From: CAWJPW01 sp963844845
GTDB lineage: Bacteria; Acidobacteriota; Thermoanaerobaculia; Thermoanaerobaculales; Sulfomarinibacteraceae
Reading direction: 5' to 3'
DNA length: 64,000 bases
Assembly (NCBI GenBank): GCA_963844845.1
Contig: CAWJPW010000009.1
Coordinates: 124,001-188,000 of the forward strand
Part shown: in pieces, positions 32,622-41,574 of the stretch
How positions within the stretch are numbered: position 1 is the first letter of the stretch
Layout of the letters: each line of letters begins with the position of its first letter
The notes under the pieces: model-generated
Seen by the model: only the letters and a program-made list of their open reading frames with translations
Database searches by the model: none
Told to the model about the DNA's origin: nothing
Program-made: the position numbers and the translations under genes

Positions 32622-33789
32622 GCCAACCTCCCGGCATGCCTCCGATGGCCCAGCGGCACCGGGTGGTGGCGGCTTCACGCTGGTGGAAATCCTCGTCGCC
32701 CTGGCGCTCACCGCGCTGATCCTGACGATGGCCGGCCAGATCGTCATGTCCATGAAGCGCAGCGCCGACCGCATGCGGCTCAAAGCGGAGACCCATGAGC
32801 TGGCGCAGAAGGCCGCCGACTACGTCGCCTACCACCTGCGCGCCGCCAGCGACATGAACCGCCCGCCGGGCACCGGCACCAACAACCCGGCGGCGGTGAT
32901 CACCTGGTACCTCCGCAACGGGGCCAACGTCCAAGCCTCCTACAACAACGTGACCAACGCCAACCTGGCGGACGTGAACACCGACATCATCACGGTGGCG
33001 ATGCCCACAGCCTCGACGCGGGCCTCGTACGATGCCAGCAGCGGCAGCTTCCCGGGTGTCGCCAGCAGCACCGCCGCCAGCTGGGCTTTCGGGCTCGGCT
33101 GCCCCAGCGACACCGACAACCTGAACCTCTTCAAGTCGCTCACGGGGTTCGACGGAACCGGAGGCGGTCCCGTCCTGCTGGTGGACTCGACCGGCGGCTA
33201 CGCCTACTACCAGATCACCGCCTACGGCGCCAGCAGCTGCAGCTCCACCCCCCCGACCGTCTCAGTCACCGCCAACCCCGCCGCCGCGACGTTGATCACG
33301 CCGATGCCGGGGGAGCTGGCCCTGAACGCCGCGAGCCTTCCCCTCCTCTTGCAGGTGAGCATCCACTTCTACTCGTTCAGGGTGCGCAACGGCTGGCTCG
33401 AGCAGAAGGAAGGGCTCTTCGACCCCGCCACGGACAATCCGGGCACTGCATTCGTGCCGATCCTCCCGCAGATCGAAGATCTCCAGCTGGCGTGGGTGTT
33501 TGCTGACGGCACCGTGTGGAACACCCCAGTCCAGCAGCTCAATGCGGCCACCTATCCCGGCAGCATCCCCAGCCAGGGCACTTCCGCCAACCCCTACGAC
33601 GTCGCCAACGTCCACGGCTTCCGCGTCGGTGTCTGCGCCCGCTCTGTCAGCGCGCTCACCTGGGACTCGGAGGCCAACTTCAAGCGCCCCGAGCTCGAGG
33701 ACCACGCCGCCGCCACCGCCAGCGACCAGTTCTTCCATGAGGCCGTCTCCACGCTGGCGATGGTCCGAAACCGGAACCTGCAGCAATGA
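32599..33789 (+). CDS. Type IV minor prepilin, PilW-like
   Basis: A 396-residue prepilin with motif GFTLVEILVALALTALIL after a leader of about 26 residues and a large Ser/Thr/Asn-rich globular domain containing HFYSFRVRNGWLEQKEGLFD. The size and position between PilV-like and PilX-like genes fit PilW. The ATG at 32599 has AAGGG 8 bases upstream and lies inside the previous gene, suggesting coupling. Confidence 0.82.
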   Translation: MRPVSPSEPTSRHASDGPAAPGGGGFTLVEILVALALTALILTMAGQIVMSMKRSADRMRLKAETHELAQKAADYVAYHLRAASDMNRPPGTGTNNPAAVITWYLRNGANVQASYNNVTNANLADVNTDIITVAMPTASTRASYDASSGSFPGVASSTAASWAFGLGCPSDTDNLNLFKSLTGFDGTGGGPVLLVDSTGGYAYYQITAYGASSCSSTPPTVSVTANPAAATLITPMPGELALNAASLPLLLQVSIHFYSFRVRNGWLEQKEGLFDPATDNPGTAFVPILPQIEDLQLAWVFADGTVWNTPVQQLNAATYPGSIPSQGTSANPYDVANVHGFRVGVCARSVSALTWDSEANFKRPELEDHAAATASDQFFHEAVSTLAMVRNRNLQQ

Positions 33790-33800
33790 GGGAGGACGTC

Positions 33801-34463
33801 ATGATGAGCTCGCGACAGCGGGGATCCGCGCTGATGGTGACCCTCGTGGTGCTGCTGGCGCTCAGCGCCATCGGCATCGGAATCGTCTCCCTCATGGAGT
33901 CGCAGGCGAAGTCGGCGGCGAGCACCACCCACGTCAAGGACGCGCTGTACGTGGCGGAGATGGGGCTGCGGAGGGGCGAGAACTTGCTGCTCGCGCAGGG
34001 TCCGGACCGGGCCGACACCCTGCTCCAGCACGTTGCCTCGGCCGCGAACCCGGCGGTGGCGCAGTCGGTCCCGCTCTACCCCGACACCCCGGCCCAGTAC
34101 GACGTGAACCACCTGGGCACGTATCTCCTCGACGTCTCCAACGCCGAGGTGGCGGGCCAGTCCGTCGCCCTGCCGCCGCCGTCCGACGGGAAGCCCATGC
34201 CCCAGGCGTTCTTCAGCCTCTACGTGCGCAACAACGAGGCGGACACGTCGGTGGCCGACTACAACACCAGCAGCAACGCCCGCGAGGACAACGACCGCCG
34301 GCTCAACCTCGTCTCGGTGGGTTGGGTGCAGTCCGGCAACCGCGTACTGGCGGTGAAGATCCTCGAGGAGGAGTACTCGTGGGTGGGAGTCACCCAGGGG
34401 ACGACGCTGCAGAAACTCAAGGACTCCGGGGGCACGAGCTCCGGGCAGTTTGGAGGAGGCTGA
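33801..34463 (+). CDS. PilX-like minor pilin assembly protein
   Basis: A 220-residue protein with the PilX N-terminus RGSALMVTLVVLLALSAIGIG, a hydrophobic helix lacking the GFTL pattern, then ALYVAEMGLRRGENLL, the conserved A.....AE.GL. motif of PilX. I chose ATG 33801 because GGGAGG lies 5 bases upstream; ATG 33786 overlaps the PilW stop (ATGA) and is a valid alternative adding MREDV. It is followed 2 bases later by PilY1. Confidence 0.8.
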   Translation: MMSSRQRGSALMVTLVVLLALSAIGIGIVSLMESQAKSAASTTHVKDALYVAEMGLRRGENLLLAQGPDRADTLLQHVASAANPAVAQSVPLYPDTPAQYDVNHLGTYLLDVSNAEVAGQSVALPPPSDGKPMPQAFFSLYVRNNEADTSVADYNTSSNAREDNDRRLNLVSVGWVQSGNRVLAVKILEEEYSWVGVTQGTTLQKLKDSGGTSSGQFGGG

Positions 34464-34465
34464 CA

Positions 34466-37400
34466 ATGTCTGACCCTACCTACACGGCACAGCCCCGGCC
34501 GCAGGCCGCCGCCCGCCGCCGTCCCCTTACCGGTCGCCGCGGCTCGACGGTCGTGGTTGCCGCCGCAGCCCTCCTGGTCGGACTCGCCGCCTTCGCGCCC
34601 GCGCAGGCGGAGGAGGGCTTCGACCTCATGCGCCAGATCACCAGCCAGTGGGTGAAGCCCAACGTCATGCTGGTGTTCGACCGCTCCGGGTCGATGGCCT
34701 ACCCGGTGGACACCGATCACTACAGCAGCGGCCGCTGGTCGTACCGCTACAGCGACCGCTACCACGGTGATCTGGGAGACGACTATGCCGGCAGCCTCTA
34801 CCTGGGCGCCGACACCACCGACCGGGTGAGCGGGGTCTACGGCACCGGCCAGGGGTACTGGGCGCGCATCGTCGTGCTCCGGGACTCGTGGGCGGGCCGC
34901 GTCTACCGCGACAACCTCTACCGGATGTACGTCGACCCGGGCGACCCGGGATGGCTTACCGGCGACGAGATCATCATCGAGGGGATGCCGGACTCCGTGG
35001 ACAACGGCACCTTCGTGCTCACCAGCAATCCCACCCGCGACTACACCGCCGGCGGGACCTTCAACTACTACTTCACGCTCAAGAAGAAGTTCTCGGACGG
35101 CACCTACGAGACCTCGAACCACGAGTTCCAGCGGCCCCACCACCGGCACGACGAATACAGCGCGTGCACCATGTACGCCGCCGCCGGCTCGTCGACCAAG
35201 AGCCTGTGGTACTTCGTGCCGCCCTCCCGCATGGCCATCGCCAAGAACGTGCTCGGCGACACCATCACGCTGTACGAGCCCTCGGCTGCGCCCACGGGCA
35301 TCGACGAGTACGACCGCGATTACTGGGTCTTCTACGGCGAGGACGGCGGTCCCACCGACGGAGCTTTCTTCGACCAGGAGAACGACCGCTGGCAGAACTG
35401 GACCAACAGCTCGAGCTCTGCGGCCCCGGTGGGCGACTCCAGCTACACCACCGTGGTTTCGCCCTCGGACATCGTCCGTCGCTTCTCGGACGTCATCAAC
35501 TGGGGCCTGCTCAGCTACGCTGGGTACTGTGTCGACTTCAACCCGAACCAGGCGGTCGTCTCCGACGACAGCGCCCAGGGCCCCGTGGTCGCGGCCATCG
35601 AGACCAAGCTCTCGTTCGTCGGGACGGGAGGCCTCGATCCTAGCGGCGCCACGCCGACCCGGGCGGGTCTGGCGAGTGCCCAGACATCGCTCGCCACGAC
35701 TGCGGCGAGCGATTCGCGCCTCACCTGCGGGCGCAGCTACGGCGTCATCCTGATGACCGACGGTCAGTCCAACAACTGCAACAACGGCGGCAGCTACTGT
35801 TGGAAAGATCCCGGTGGCAACTGTGACGGGACCTACCCCGGCTACGACTGCCCCACAAACCCGCAGTTCTTCCCGCCCCAGAAGTCCGACAGCCTCTGGA
35901 ACATGTCGGCGAGCGGCCAGAATCTCCACACGCGGACCTGGACCGTCGGCGTGAGCACCGGGGTCGGACGCTGTGAGCTGAACTATACCGCCTACAAGGG
36001 CCGTACCGACGCCGCCTCGCCCAACGGCGACGCCGGCTTCAACACCACCGCCGATCCCTACCTCCCCGGTGGCAGCCCGGGCACCTACAACACCGACCAC
36101 GGCGACTACGCCTACTTCTCCAACTCGGTGGCCGAGCTGCGCGAGGCCTTCATCGGCATCCTCTCGAGCATGGGCGTAGGCGACTACGCCACCGCGTCCC
36201 CGTCGGTGGCGGGCGGCAGCGCCGCCAGCGGCTCGCTGGGCATCCTGGGCAGCACAGAGTACCCCTCGTGGGAGGGGCACCTGCGCGCCTTCGACCTGTC
36301 CAAAACCACCACCGACACCGACTACCTCGTCTGGGACGCCGCCGAGGTCCTCGCCACCGGATCCGCGGCCCAGTCGCCGCAGCCCAACAACGGCCTCACG
36401 CGGCGGATCTTCACTTGGAACCCGAGCAGCAACGACGACTTGGTGGAGATCACCCAGAGCAACGTCGCCACCCTCGACACCATCTGCGGCAGCTGCGGCA
36501 TCACCCCCGAGGTGGTCGACTTTATCCGCGGCGGTAACGGCAACGTCGACACCAGCACCGATCCGCCCACGCCGGGCAGCCTCCGACCCATGCTCCTGGG
36601 CGCGCTCATCAACTCGACGCCGGCGATCGTCGGGCCTCCGGCCTCGTGGGAGCAGAACACCCTGTACGAGCACTCCAGCTTCCAGAACGAGTACGGCACT
36701 CGCCACCGCATGGTCTGGGTCGGCACCTCGGACGGGATGGTGCGTGCTTTCGACATCATCGACGGCGCCGAGGTCCTCGCCCTTGTACCGCCCGACCTTC
36801 TCGACAACCAGGTGACGCTCTACAACAACTACGCCGAGAAGCCGATCAGCCGCCCGTTGGGCCAGACTGGTCTGCCGTCCGACCACGTCTACGGCGTCGC
36901 CAACTCGATCCGCTTCGCCGACGTGTACTTCCCGGGTGTCAGCGGCACGCCGGGTGAGTACAAGACCGTCATGTACGTCACCGAGGGCCCCGGAGGCAGC
37001 GGGCTCCACGCCATCGACGTGACCCACGCCTACCCCGGCCGCACCATCGACGGGCAAACCTACGATCCCGACCCGAGCTTCGGCTACGTCCAGGACGGTA
37101 CCGATCCGGTGCACGTGTTGTGGAGCGTGACCGCCGACGGCGAGGCCGGCACCACGGCCGTCGCCGCTCTGGGCGACACCTGGTCGGTACCCTCGGTCGC
37201 GGCGACCGCCAACACGAGCTGGATGCTGGAGATCGGCGCCGGCTACAAGGACAACACCGGGAACACGATCACCCCGAAGACCCTGTTCTTCGACCCCACC
37301 ACCGGCGCCCCGGTCAACGGCACCAGCACGAACTCCACCACCACCGCCACCAACAGCAGCACCCGTTACGTCGGCAACCAGACCTTCGCCGACTCCGTGC

Positions 37401-38164
37401 TCTGGAAGAACAGCTCCGGCATCTTCGCGGAGGACAACGTCGCCGGCGAGGGCGTCCAGGCCGACCTCAACGGCCACCTGTGGCGGATCACCAAGGGCAG
37501 CAGCATGAGCGCCTCGAACCTGGTGACCCTCTCCACTGCCGAGCCGCTCTACTACCCACCCGCGGTGGCCGGCTACCCTGCCGCCCCGGTGACCTACTCG
37601 CTTTACGCCTACTCGTCGGGCAGCTTCTTCGAGAAGAGCACGATGGTGAACGGCCCGAACACCGGCAACAGCGGCTACTTCATCCCCGCGATCCACATCG
37701 CGGCCAGGACCCTGAGCGACGGCTCGGTGAGCCACGCCTCGGTCCCGCTCAAGAACATCCCCATTGATGACCAGGGGCACACCCTCGGCCGGCGCAGCCA
37801 GGTGACCGCGCCGCCAATGCTCTTCACCCCACGCCAGGGGGTCGATGCCAAGCCCTTCGCGCTTTACCTCATCTACGACCCGGACGGCTCGGCCTGCGTG
37901 GGCCTGTCCTACATCGTCCGGATCAACTTCGACCCCGCGAACCTCAACCTGCTGCAGAGCGACCTCGGCTCGGGCGACAAGGTCGAGGTCTACGAGGCCG
38001 GCGAGGGCACCTCGGGCGGCTTCGCGCTGGCCGGCGAGAAGGTCCTCGTCGCGCAGTCCGACGTTGGTGAGAACCCCGAGGCGGGGCTGGTGGAGGTCCC
38101 GAACCTCGCCATTCCCCAGGGCGGAGGCAACCGGAACGTAAACTGGTGGGTGGAGCTGCAGTAG
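34466..38164 (+). CDS. PilY1-like pilus tip adhesin
   Basis: A secreted 1,232-residue protein. It has a signal segment (GSTVVVAAAALLVGLAAFAP, cleavage near AQA|EE), then a von Willebrand A-type domain with MIDAS residues in FDRSGSMAYP (Asp72, Ser74, Ser76), a later Thr in GATPTRAGL and Asp in VILMTDGQSNN. The C-terminal half is the PilC/PilY1 beta-propeller, with HRMVWVGTSDGMVRAFDIID and VLALVPPDLLDN. In Pseudomonas and Neisseria this protein caps pili, binds surfaces and integrins, and inhibits retraction. GGAGGAGG precedes the ATG. It ends the pilin operon; the following hairpin is a terminator. Confidence 0.93.
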   Translation: MSDPTYTAQPRPQAAARRRPLTGRRGSTVVVAAAALLVGLAAFAPAQAEEGFDLMRQITSQWVKPNVMLVFDRSGSMAYPVDTDHYSSGRWSYRYSDRYHGDLGDDYAGSLYLGADTTDRVSGVYGTGQGYWARIVVLRDSWAGRVYRDNLYRMYVDPGDPGWLTGDEIIIEGMPDSVDNGTFVLTSNPTRDYTAGGTFNYYFTLKKKFSDGTYETSNHEFQRPHHRHDEYSACTMYAAAGSSTKSLWYFVPPSRMAIAKNVLGDTITLYEPSAAPTGIDEYDRDYWVFYGEDGGPTDGAFFDQENDRWQNWTNSSSSAAPVGDSSYTTVVSPSDIVRRFSDVINWGLLSYAGYCVDFNPNQAVVSDDSAQGPVVAAIETKLSFVGTGGLDPSGATPTRAGLASAQTSLATTAASDSRLTCGRSYGVILMTDGQSNNCNNGGSYCWKDPGGNCDGTYPGYDCPTNPQFFPPQKSDSLWNMSASGQNLHTRTWTVGVSTGVGRCELNYTAYKGRTDAASPNGDAGFNTTADPYLPGGSPGTYNTDHGDYAYFSNSVAELREAFIGILSSMGVGDYATASPSVAGGSAASGSLGILGSTEYPSWEGHLRAFDLSKTTTDTDYLVWDAAEVLATGSAAQSPQPNNGLTRRIFTWNPSSNDDLVEITQSNVATLDTICGSCGITPEVVDFIRGGNGNVDTSTDPPTPGSLRPMLLGALINSTPAIVGPPASWEQNTLYEHSSFQNEYGTRHRMVWVGTSDGMVRAFDIIDGAEVLALVPPDLLDNQVTLYNNYAEKPISRPLGQTGLPSDHVYGVANSIRFADVYFPGVSGTPGEYKTVMYVTEGPGGSGLHAIDVTHAYPGRTIDGQTYDPDPSFGYVQDGTDPVHVLWSVTADGEAGTTAVAALGDTWSVPSVAATANTSWMLEIGAGYKDNTGNTITPKTLFFDPTTGAPVNGTSTNSTTTATNSSTRYVGNQTFADSVLWKNSSGIFAEDNVAGEGVQADLNGHLWRITKGSSMSASNLVTLSTAEPLYYPPAVAGYPAAPVTYSLYAYSSGSFFEKSTMVNGPNTGNSGYFIPAIHIAARTLSDGSVSHASVPLKNIPIDDQGHTLGRRSQVTAPPMLFTPRQGVDAKPFALYLIYDPDGSACVGLSYIVRINFDPANLNLLQSDLGSGDKVEVYEAGEGTSGGFALAGEKVLVAQSDVGENPEAGLVEVPNLAIPQGGGNRNVNWWVELQ

Positions 38165-38192
38165 GCGGCCCGCCTCCCACGCCAGCAGACAC

Positions 38193-38226
38193 CGCCGCCC
38201 CGGGGCATCCCGGGGCGGCGTTCTCG
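38193..38226 (+). terminator. Terminator of the minor-pilin operon
   Basis: Perfect 12-bp stem CGCCGCCCCGGG / CCCGGGGCGGCG with GCAT loop (38193-38220), followed by TTCTCGT. It lies 28 bases after PilY1. Confidence 0.75.
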
Positions 38227-38260
38227 TCTCCGACGGCCGCAGGGGACGCCCTCGCCCTGC

Positions 38261-38266
38261 TACCCT
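38261..38266 (+). promoter_or_regulatory. -10 element of the methyltransferase gene, leaderless arrangement
   Basis: TACCCT ends 6 bases before the ATG at 38273, identical in sequence and spacing to the murJ -10. Confidence 0.4.
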
Positions 38267-38272
38267 CTCCGG

Positions 38273-38935
38273 ATGCAGCTCGAAAGCCCCGGCCCACGGC
38301 GAGCGCGCGAGCGCACGCGGCGCTTCTTCCAGCGCGCGGCCTTCGCCTTCCGATTCATCGATCGACGCCTGCTCGCGGACTACCGCACGGCTCTCGCCGG
38401 CTTCGACCTGCCGCCGGAGCTGGACATCCTCGACCTGGGTACCGGAACCGGGTCTCTCGCCCTTGCCTTCGCCGAGCGCGGGCATCAGGTGGTGGGGCTC
38501 GACTTCGTCCCGCGCCTGCTACGGCGCGCTCGCGCCCGAGTTCCGTCCGGCGACTTCCGACTCCTCGATCTCGCTCATCTCCCACGGCTGCCCGCCGACA
38601 GCGCGGACGTGGTCGCCGCAGCCCACGTGCTGCACGGCCTCGACCCCGATCTCAGGGCATTCGTGCTCGCACAGGCCGTCCGTCTCACGCGGCGCTTCGT
38701 GCTCATCATCGACTACGCGGATGGCTCCGGTCCCTGGTACGTCCGCTTCATCGAGCGCCTCGAGGGTCCGTACTACCGTGAGTTCGTCCACCGCCCCATG
38801 GCCGCGCGACTGACCGACGCCGGGCTTCGAGCCGTCGATCGCGTGGTGACCTCGAGCTTCGGCGCCGCGTGGCTCGCCCGACCGATGGGCGGCACTGCGG
38901 TCGGGGACTTCAAGCCAGCGCCTCCTCCACCGTGA
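38273..38935 (+). CDS. Class I SAM-dependent methyltransferase
   Basis: A 220-residue cytoplasmic methyltransferase of unknown substrate. The SAM-binding motif I is ILDLGTGTGSLALAFAERGH (about 51-70), followed by VVGLDFVPRLL and LPADSADVVAAAHVLHGLD, motifs of the ubiquinone/menaquinone (UbiE/COQ5-like) class. It starts MQLESPGPRRARERTRRFF, a basic N-terminus. The 3' end overlaps the convergent DUF885-like gene by 26 bases, encoding a Pro-rich tail. Confidence 0.82.
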   Translation: MQLESPGPRRARERTRRFFQRAAFAFRFIDRRLLADYRTALAGFDLPPELDILDLGTGTGSLALAFAERGHQVVGLDFVPRLLRRARARVPSGDFRLLDLAHLPRLPADSADVVAAAHVLHGLDPDLRAFVLAQAVRLTRRFVLIIDYADGSGPWYVRFIERLEGPYYREFVHRPMAARLTDAGLRAVDRVVTSSFGAAWLARPMGGTAVGDFKPAPPPP

Positions 38936-40256
38936 CCGCATCGACCAGCCCACGGCATCCGTAGAGGGTAGGGATGACGTCCTCCGCCGGGTAATCGTGC
39001 CGCAGCTTCGCCACGAGCTGGGTTCCGACGCGGTAGGCCGGGAGGTACATCCGGCCGAGGATCGGATGGCCGGCCCACGGACCCGAGAGCTTGGCCGCAC
39101 GCTCATCCGAGACCACGAACTCGCCGCGCAGCCGCGCCTGCACGTCCGTTTGCGGCACACCCTCGGCCCAGCGCAGGTAGGAAGCCTGGTTCTTGGCGTC
39201 GTCCTGGAGCAGCGCCAGAAGCAGCCCGATCTCCAGGTCGGGATCATCCAGCTCGTCCGGCGTCGTCACTCCGTGCGCCATCAGGATCGCGTTGTTGGCG
39301 ATCCCCTCGAACAGCGTCGCCCCACGGGTGTTCATGGTCAGGACCGTGGCCTCGAAGCCCACCTCGCCGCGCTCGTACAGCTCTTGCAGCAGCGCGAACG
39401 TGGTCACGTGGCCCGGCACCACTTCGTGGCTCACGAGTTCCAGGAACTCCGGCACCGAGATCTCGAGCGACGCGTTGATCTCGTAGCTGGCCTCGTACTC
39501 CGGGCGGCCTTCCGCGGTGCGGGCCCGGCCGAGGTAGTTCATCGAGCCGGAGAACCAGGCCTCCTTGATGGGCAAAAAGGCGACGTTCGCCCGGGGCACG
39601 CTGTGGAGGCGCTCGGGGAGACACGGAAGCAGATGCTGCGCAGTGAGGGCGTCCAGCTGCGCGATGAACGCCGTCGCCAGAGTGGGGATCGCGGCACCGG
39701 GCACCCGTCGGTCGGCACGCCAGGCATCCACCGCCGTCAGCAAAGCCTGCTCGTTGTCGGCCGGGTACCCAGCTGCGGCCAGCAAACCGGCGAGCCGCTC
39801 CCGGAGTGCGCCCGGGCGAGAAGGTTCGGGGGCGGCCCCGGTCGAGGCGCGAACGCATCGTTCGTAGGGCACGGGCTCGCCCCGGTCGAGACACTCCATC
39901 GCCAGATCCCACATCACCTCGAGACAGAGCGTCAGTCCCGCGAGGTAGGACCCGCGAAGGCCTCCAAGCCTCGGGGCTTCTGCGGCGACGTCCCGCACCG
40001 CACCCGCCACGTCTACCGCCGCCAGGTACGCCTCCACGGCCTCACGGTCCGGTGTGGCGCTCGACAGGCCACCGGTCTCCCGCAGTCGACCGGCTGCAGG
40101 ATGGCTGTAACTTCGTGGCAGAGGCCGGTCGGCGAACCAGGAGTCTGCGATGAACCGTCCGGTACCCGAAAGACACATCACATCTCCGCCCCACAGCGTG
40201 TCGATGCCCAGAATCGCCTCGGCCAGCCAGCCATCAAGCTCGCTCGGGTCGCCCAT
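38910..40256 (-). CDS. DUF885-like putative metallopeptidase
   Basis: A 448-residue protein without signal peptide. The HEVVPGH motif (about residues 283-289) inside SHEVVPGHVTTFALLQELYE is the zinc-binding HExxPGH signature of DUF885-type metallopeptidases, and ATLFEGIANNAILMAHG supplies the candidate third ligand Glu in place of the usual EGW. GGGAGG precedes the ATG at 40256. Peptidase activity is inferred, not shown. Confidence 0.75.
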   Translation of the reverse strand: MGDPSELDGWLAEAILGIDTLWGGDVMCLSGTGRFIADSWFADRPLPRSYSHPAAGRLRETGGLSSATPDREAVEAYLAAVDVAGAVRDVAAEAPRLGGLRGSYLAGLTLCLEVMWDLAMECLDRGEPVPYERCVRASTGAAPEPSRPGALRERLAGLLAAAGYPADNEQALLTAVDAWRADRRVPGAAIPTLATAFIAQLDALTAQHLLPCLPERLHSVPRANVAFLPIKEAWFSGSMNYLGRARTAEGRPEYEASYEINASLEISVPEFLELVSHEVVPGHVTTFALLQELYERGEVGFEATVLTMNTRGATLFEGIANNAILMAHGVTTPDELDDPDLEIGLLLALLQDDAKNQASYLRWAEGVPQTDVQARLRGEFVVSDERAAKLSGPWAGHPILGRMYLPAYRVGTQLVAKLRHDYPAEDVIPTLYGCRGLVDAVTVEEALA

Positions 40257-40465
40257 GGTTTCCTCCCCTGCGTCGTTCGCCTGGCAATGACAGCACCCCG
40301 ACGGATGGAAAGATCACTGAGTTATGGTATGTTCCACTCCTGTGAAGGGTGCGCCGATACGCTTTCTTTGGAACCTCCCCCACCCACGATGCACCCCAGG
40401 ATAACCTACGCTCGGCGGCGGGGAACGAGCGGATCGGTGAACTCGAGACAGGAGGAGCAGGCACC

Positions 40466-41536
40466 GTGTCGGCCAAACCGCTGGAGCTGACCCTCGAGCT
40501 GAGTCCACGTACTCGTTACGACGCCATCGACGTGCGGCGCCGAATCACTGACGAGTTCGGCGATGTGCTCTCGGGGTACCGGCGCAGCCTCTACTGCTCG
40601 CTCCACACCACAGCCGGCTTCCTCGACCAGGGCCTGTGCGCGCGCATGCAGCACCGGCGTGAGCGCCTGGATCCGATCTTCCGCGCCTTCCAGCGGCTCT
40701 TCCCGCCTGACGCGGGCTATCGTCATGATCAGCTCGATCTTCGCCGCGAGCTGTCCGCCGACCAGCGCCTCGTCGAACCGAAGAACGCCGATTCGCATCT
40801 CACCTTCATCGGCTCCGGGCTCCGTAACTGCGTAAGCTACGTGAACCACCCCAACGAGCCTGTCTACTTCATGGATCTCGACGGAGTCAATGGCAGCACC
40901 GCCCGTCTGCGCCGGGCCGCGGTGCTCGCCTATGACAACGAGCGGACCGTGGACACGCTGCGCTTCGCGGTTCCCGTGTCGACCCACGCCATCGACTCGG
41001 TCAACCTCCTCGACTCGCGCATCGGCCTCATGGCGCGCATCGAAGAGCTGCTCGAACGCAATGACGTGGAGCAGGGCCGGGTCCTGCTCACCCTCGATCC
41101 CGACGAGCGCGACGCGGCGGTCACCGTCAACGAGTACGAGACCCTGCTCATGCAGAACGACCTCGTGGACGTCCTCCGCGACCCGTTCCGGTTCGTCGCC
41201 CAGCGCGGCCGCAATATGCTGCGCGACCCCCTTGCCATCCCCGTGAAGAGCCTCGGCTACGCCAAGTACGATGTTGTGCAGCTCCTCAAGGAGATGATCG
41301 ACGCCTTCGGCATGAGCGACACCTCCCTCGAGCGCCTCCTCTCCCGCGTGATGGCCTACCCGGCATCGAGGCTACTCAGGCTGCGCCGCACCGCCAGTCT
41401 GCCGGTGACCCTCAACGGCGGGCCTCGGCCCACCCTGATCCGCGGGACCTACCAGAGCCCCATTCTGATCCAGTGGCGCAAGCCGGGAAGCGCCGGCGCC
41501 CGCCAGGTCACGGTGACACTCACGCGCCTTTCGTGA
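40466..41536 (+). CDS. YjbQ-like domain fused to an uncharacterised C-terminal domain
   Basis: A 356-residue protein. Residues about 8-160 align in motif order with YjbQ (compare the protein at 11362): CSLHTTAGFLDQG (His47) for HITASVFVND, KNADSHLTFIGSG (His111) for DNGDAHHKRQIMG, and YFMDLDG for YGEFDG. The remaining 200 residues are a novel alpha/beta region (LLTLDPDERDAAVTVNEYET) not recognised. GTG at 40466 after GGAGGAGCAGG is preferred; a GTG at 40349 would add 39 poorly conserved residues. It is divergent from the DUF885-like gene and 38 bases upstream of the reductase-like gene. Function unknown. Confidence 0.65.
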   Translation: MSAKPLELTLELSPRTRYDAIDVRRRITDEFGDVLSGYRRSLYCSLHTTAGFLDQGLCARMQHRRERLDPIFRAFQRLFPPDAGYRHDQLDLRRELSADQRLVEPKNADSHLTFIGSGLRNCVSYVNHPNEPVYFMDLDGVNGSTARLRRAAVLAYDNERTVDTLRFAVPVSTHAIDSVNLLDSRIGLMARIEELLERNDVEQGRVLLTLDPDERDAAVTVNEYETLLMQNDLVDVLRDPFRFVAQRGRNMLRDPLAIPVKSLGYAKYDVVQLLKEMIDAFGMSDTSLERLLSRVMAYPASRLLRLRRTASLPVTLNGGPRPTLIRGTYQSPILIQWRKPGSAGARQVTVTLTRLS

Positions 41537-41574
41537 CGGTTGCACCGCTCGTGGGGACGCGGCATGATGAGGCC

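Noticed and set aside
34259..38485. 1,408-residue open frame on the minus strand opposite PilX/PilY1
   Set aside because: Antisense shadow of GC-rich coding sequence: Val/Gly/Arg/Asp-rich without domains, no ribosome site, and it crosses two real genes and a terminator.
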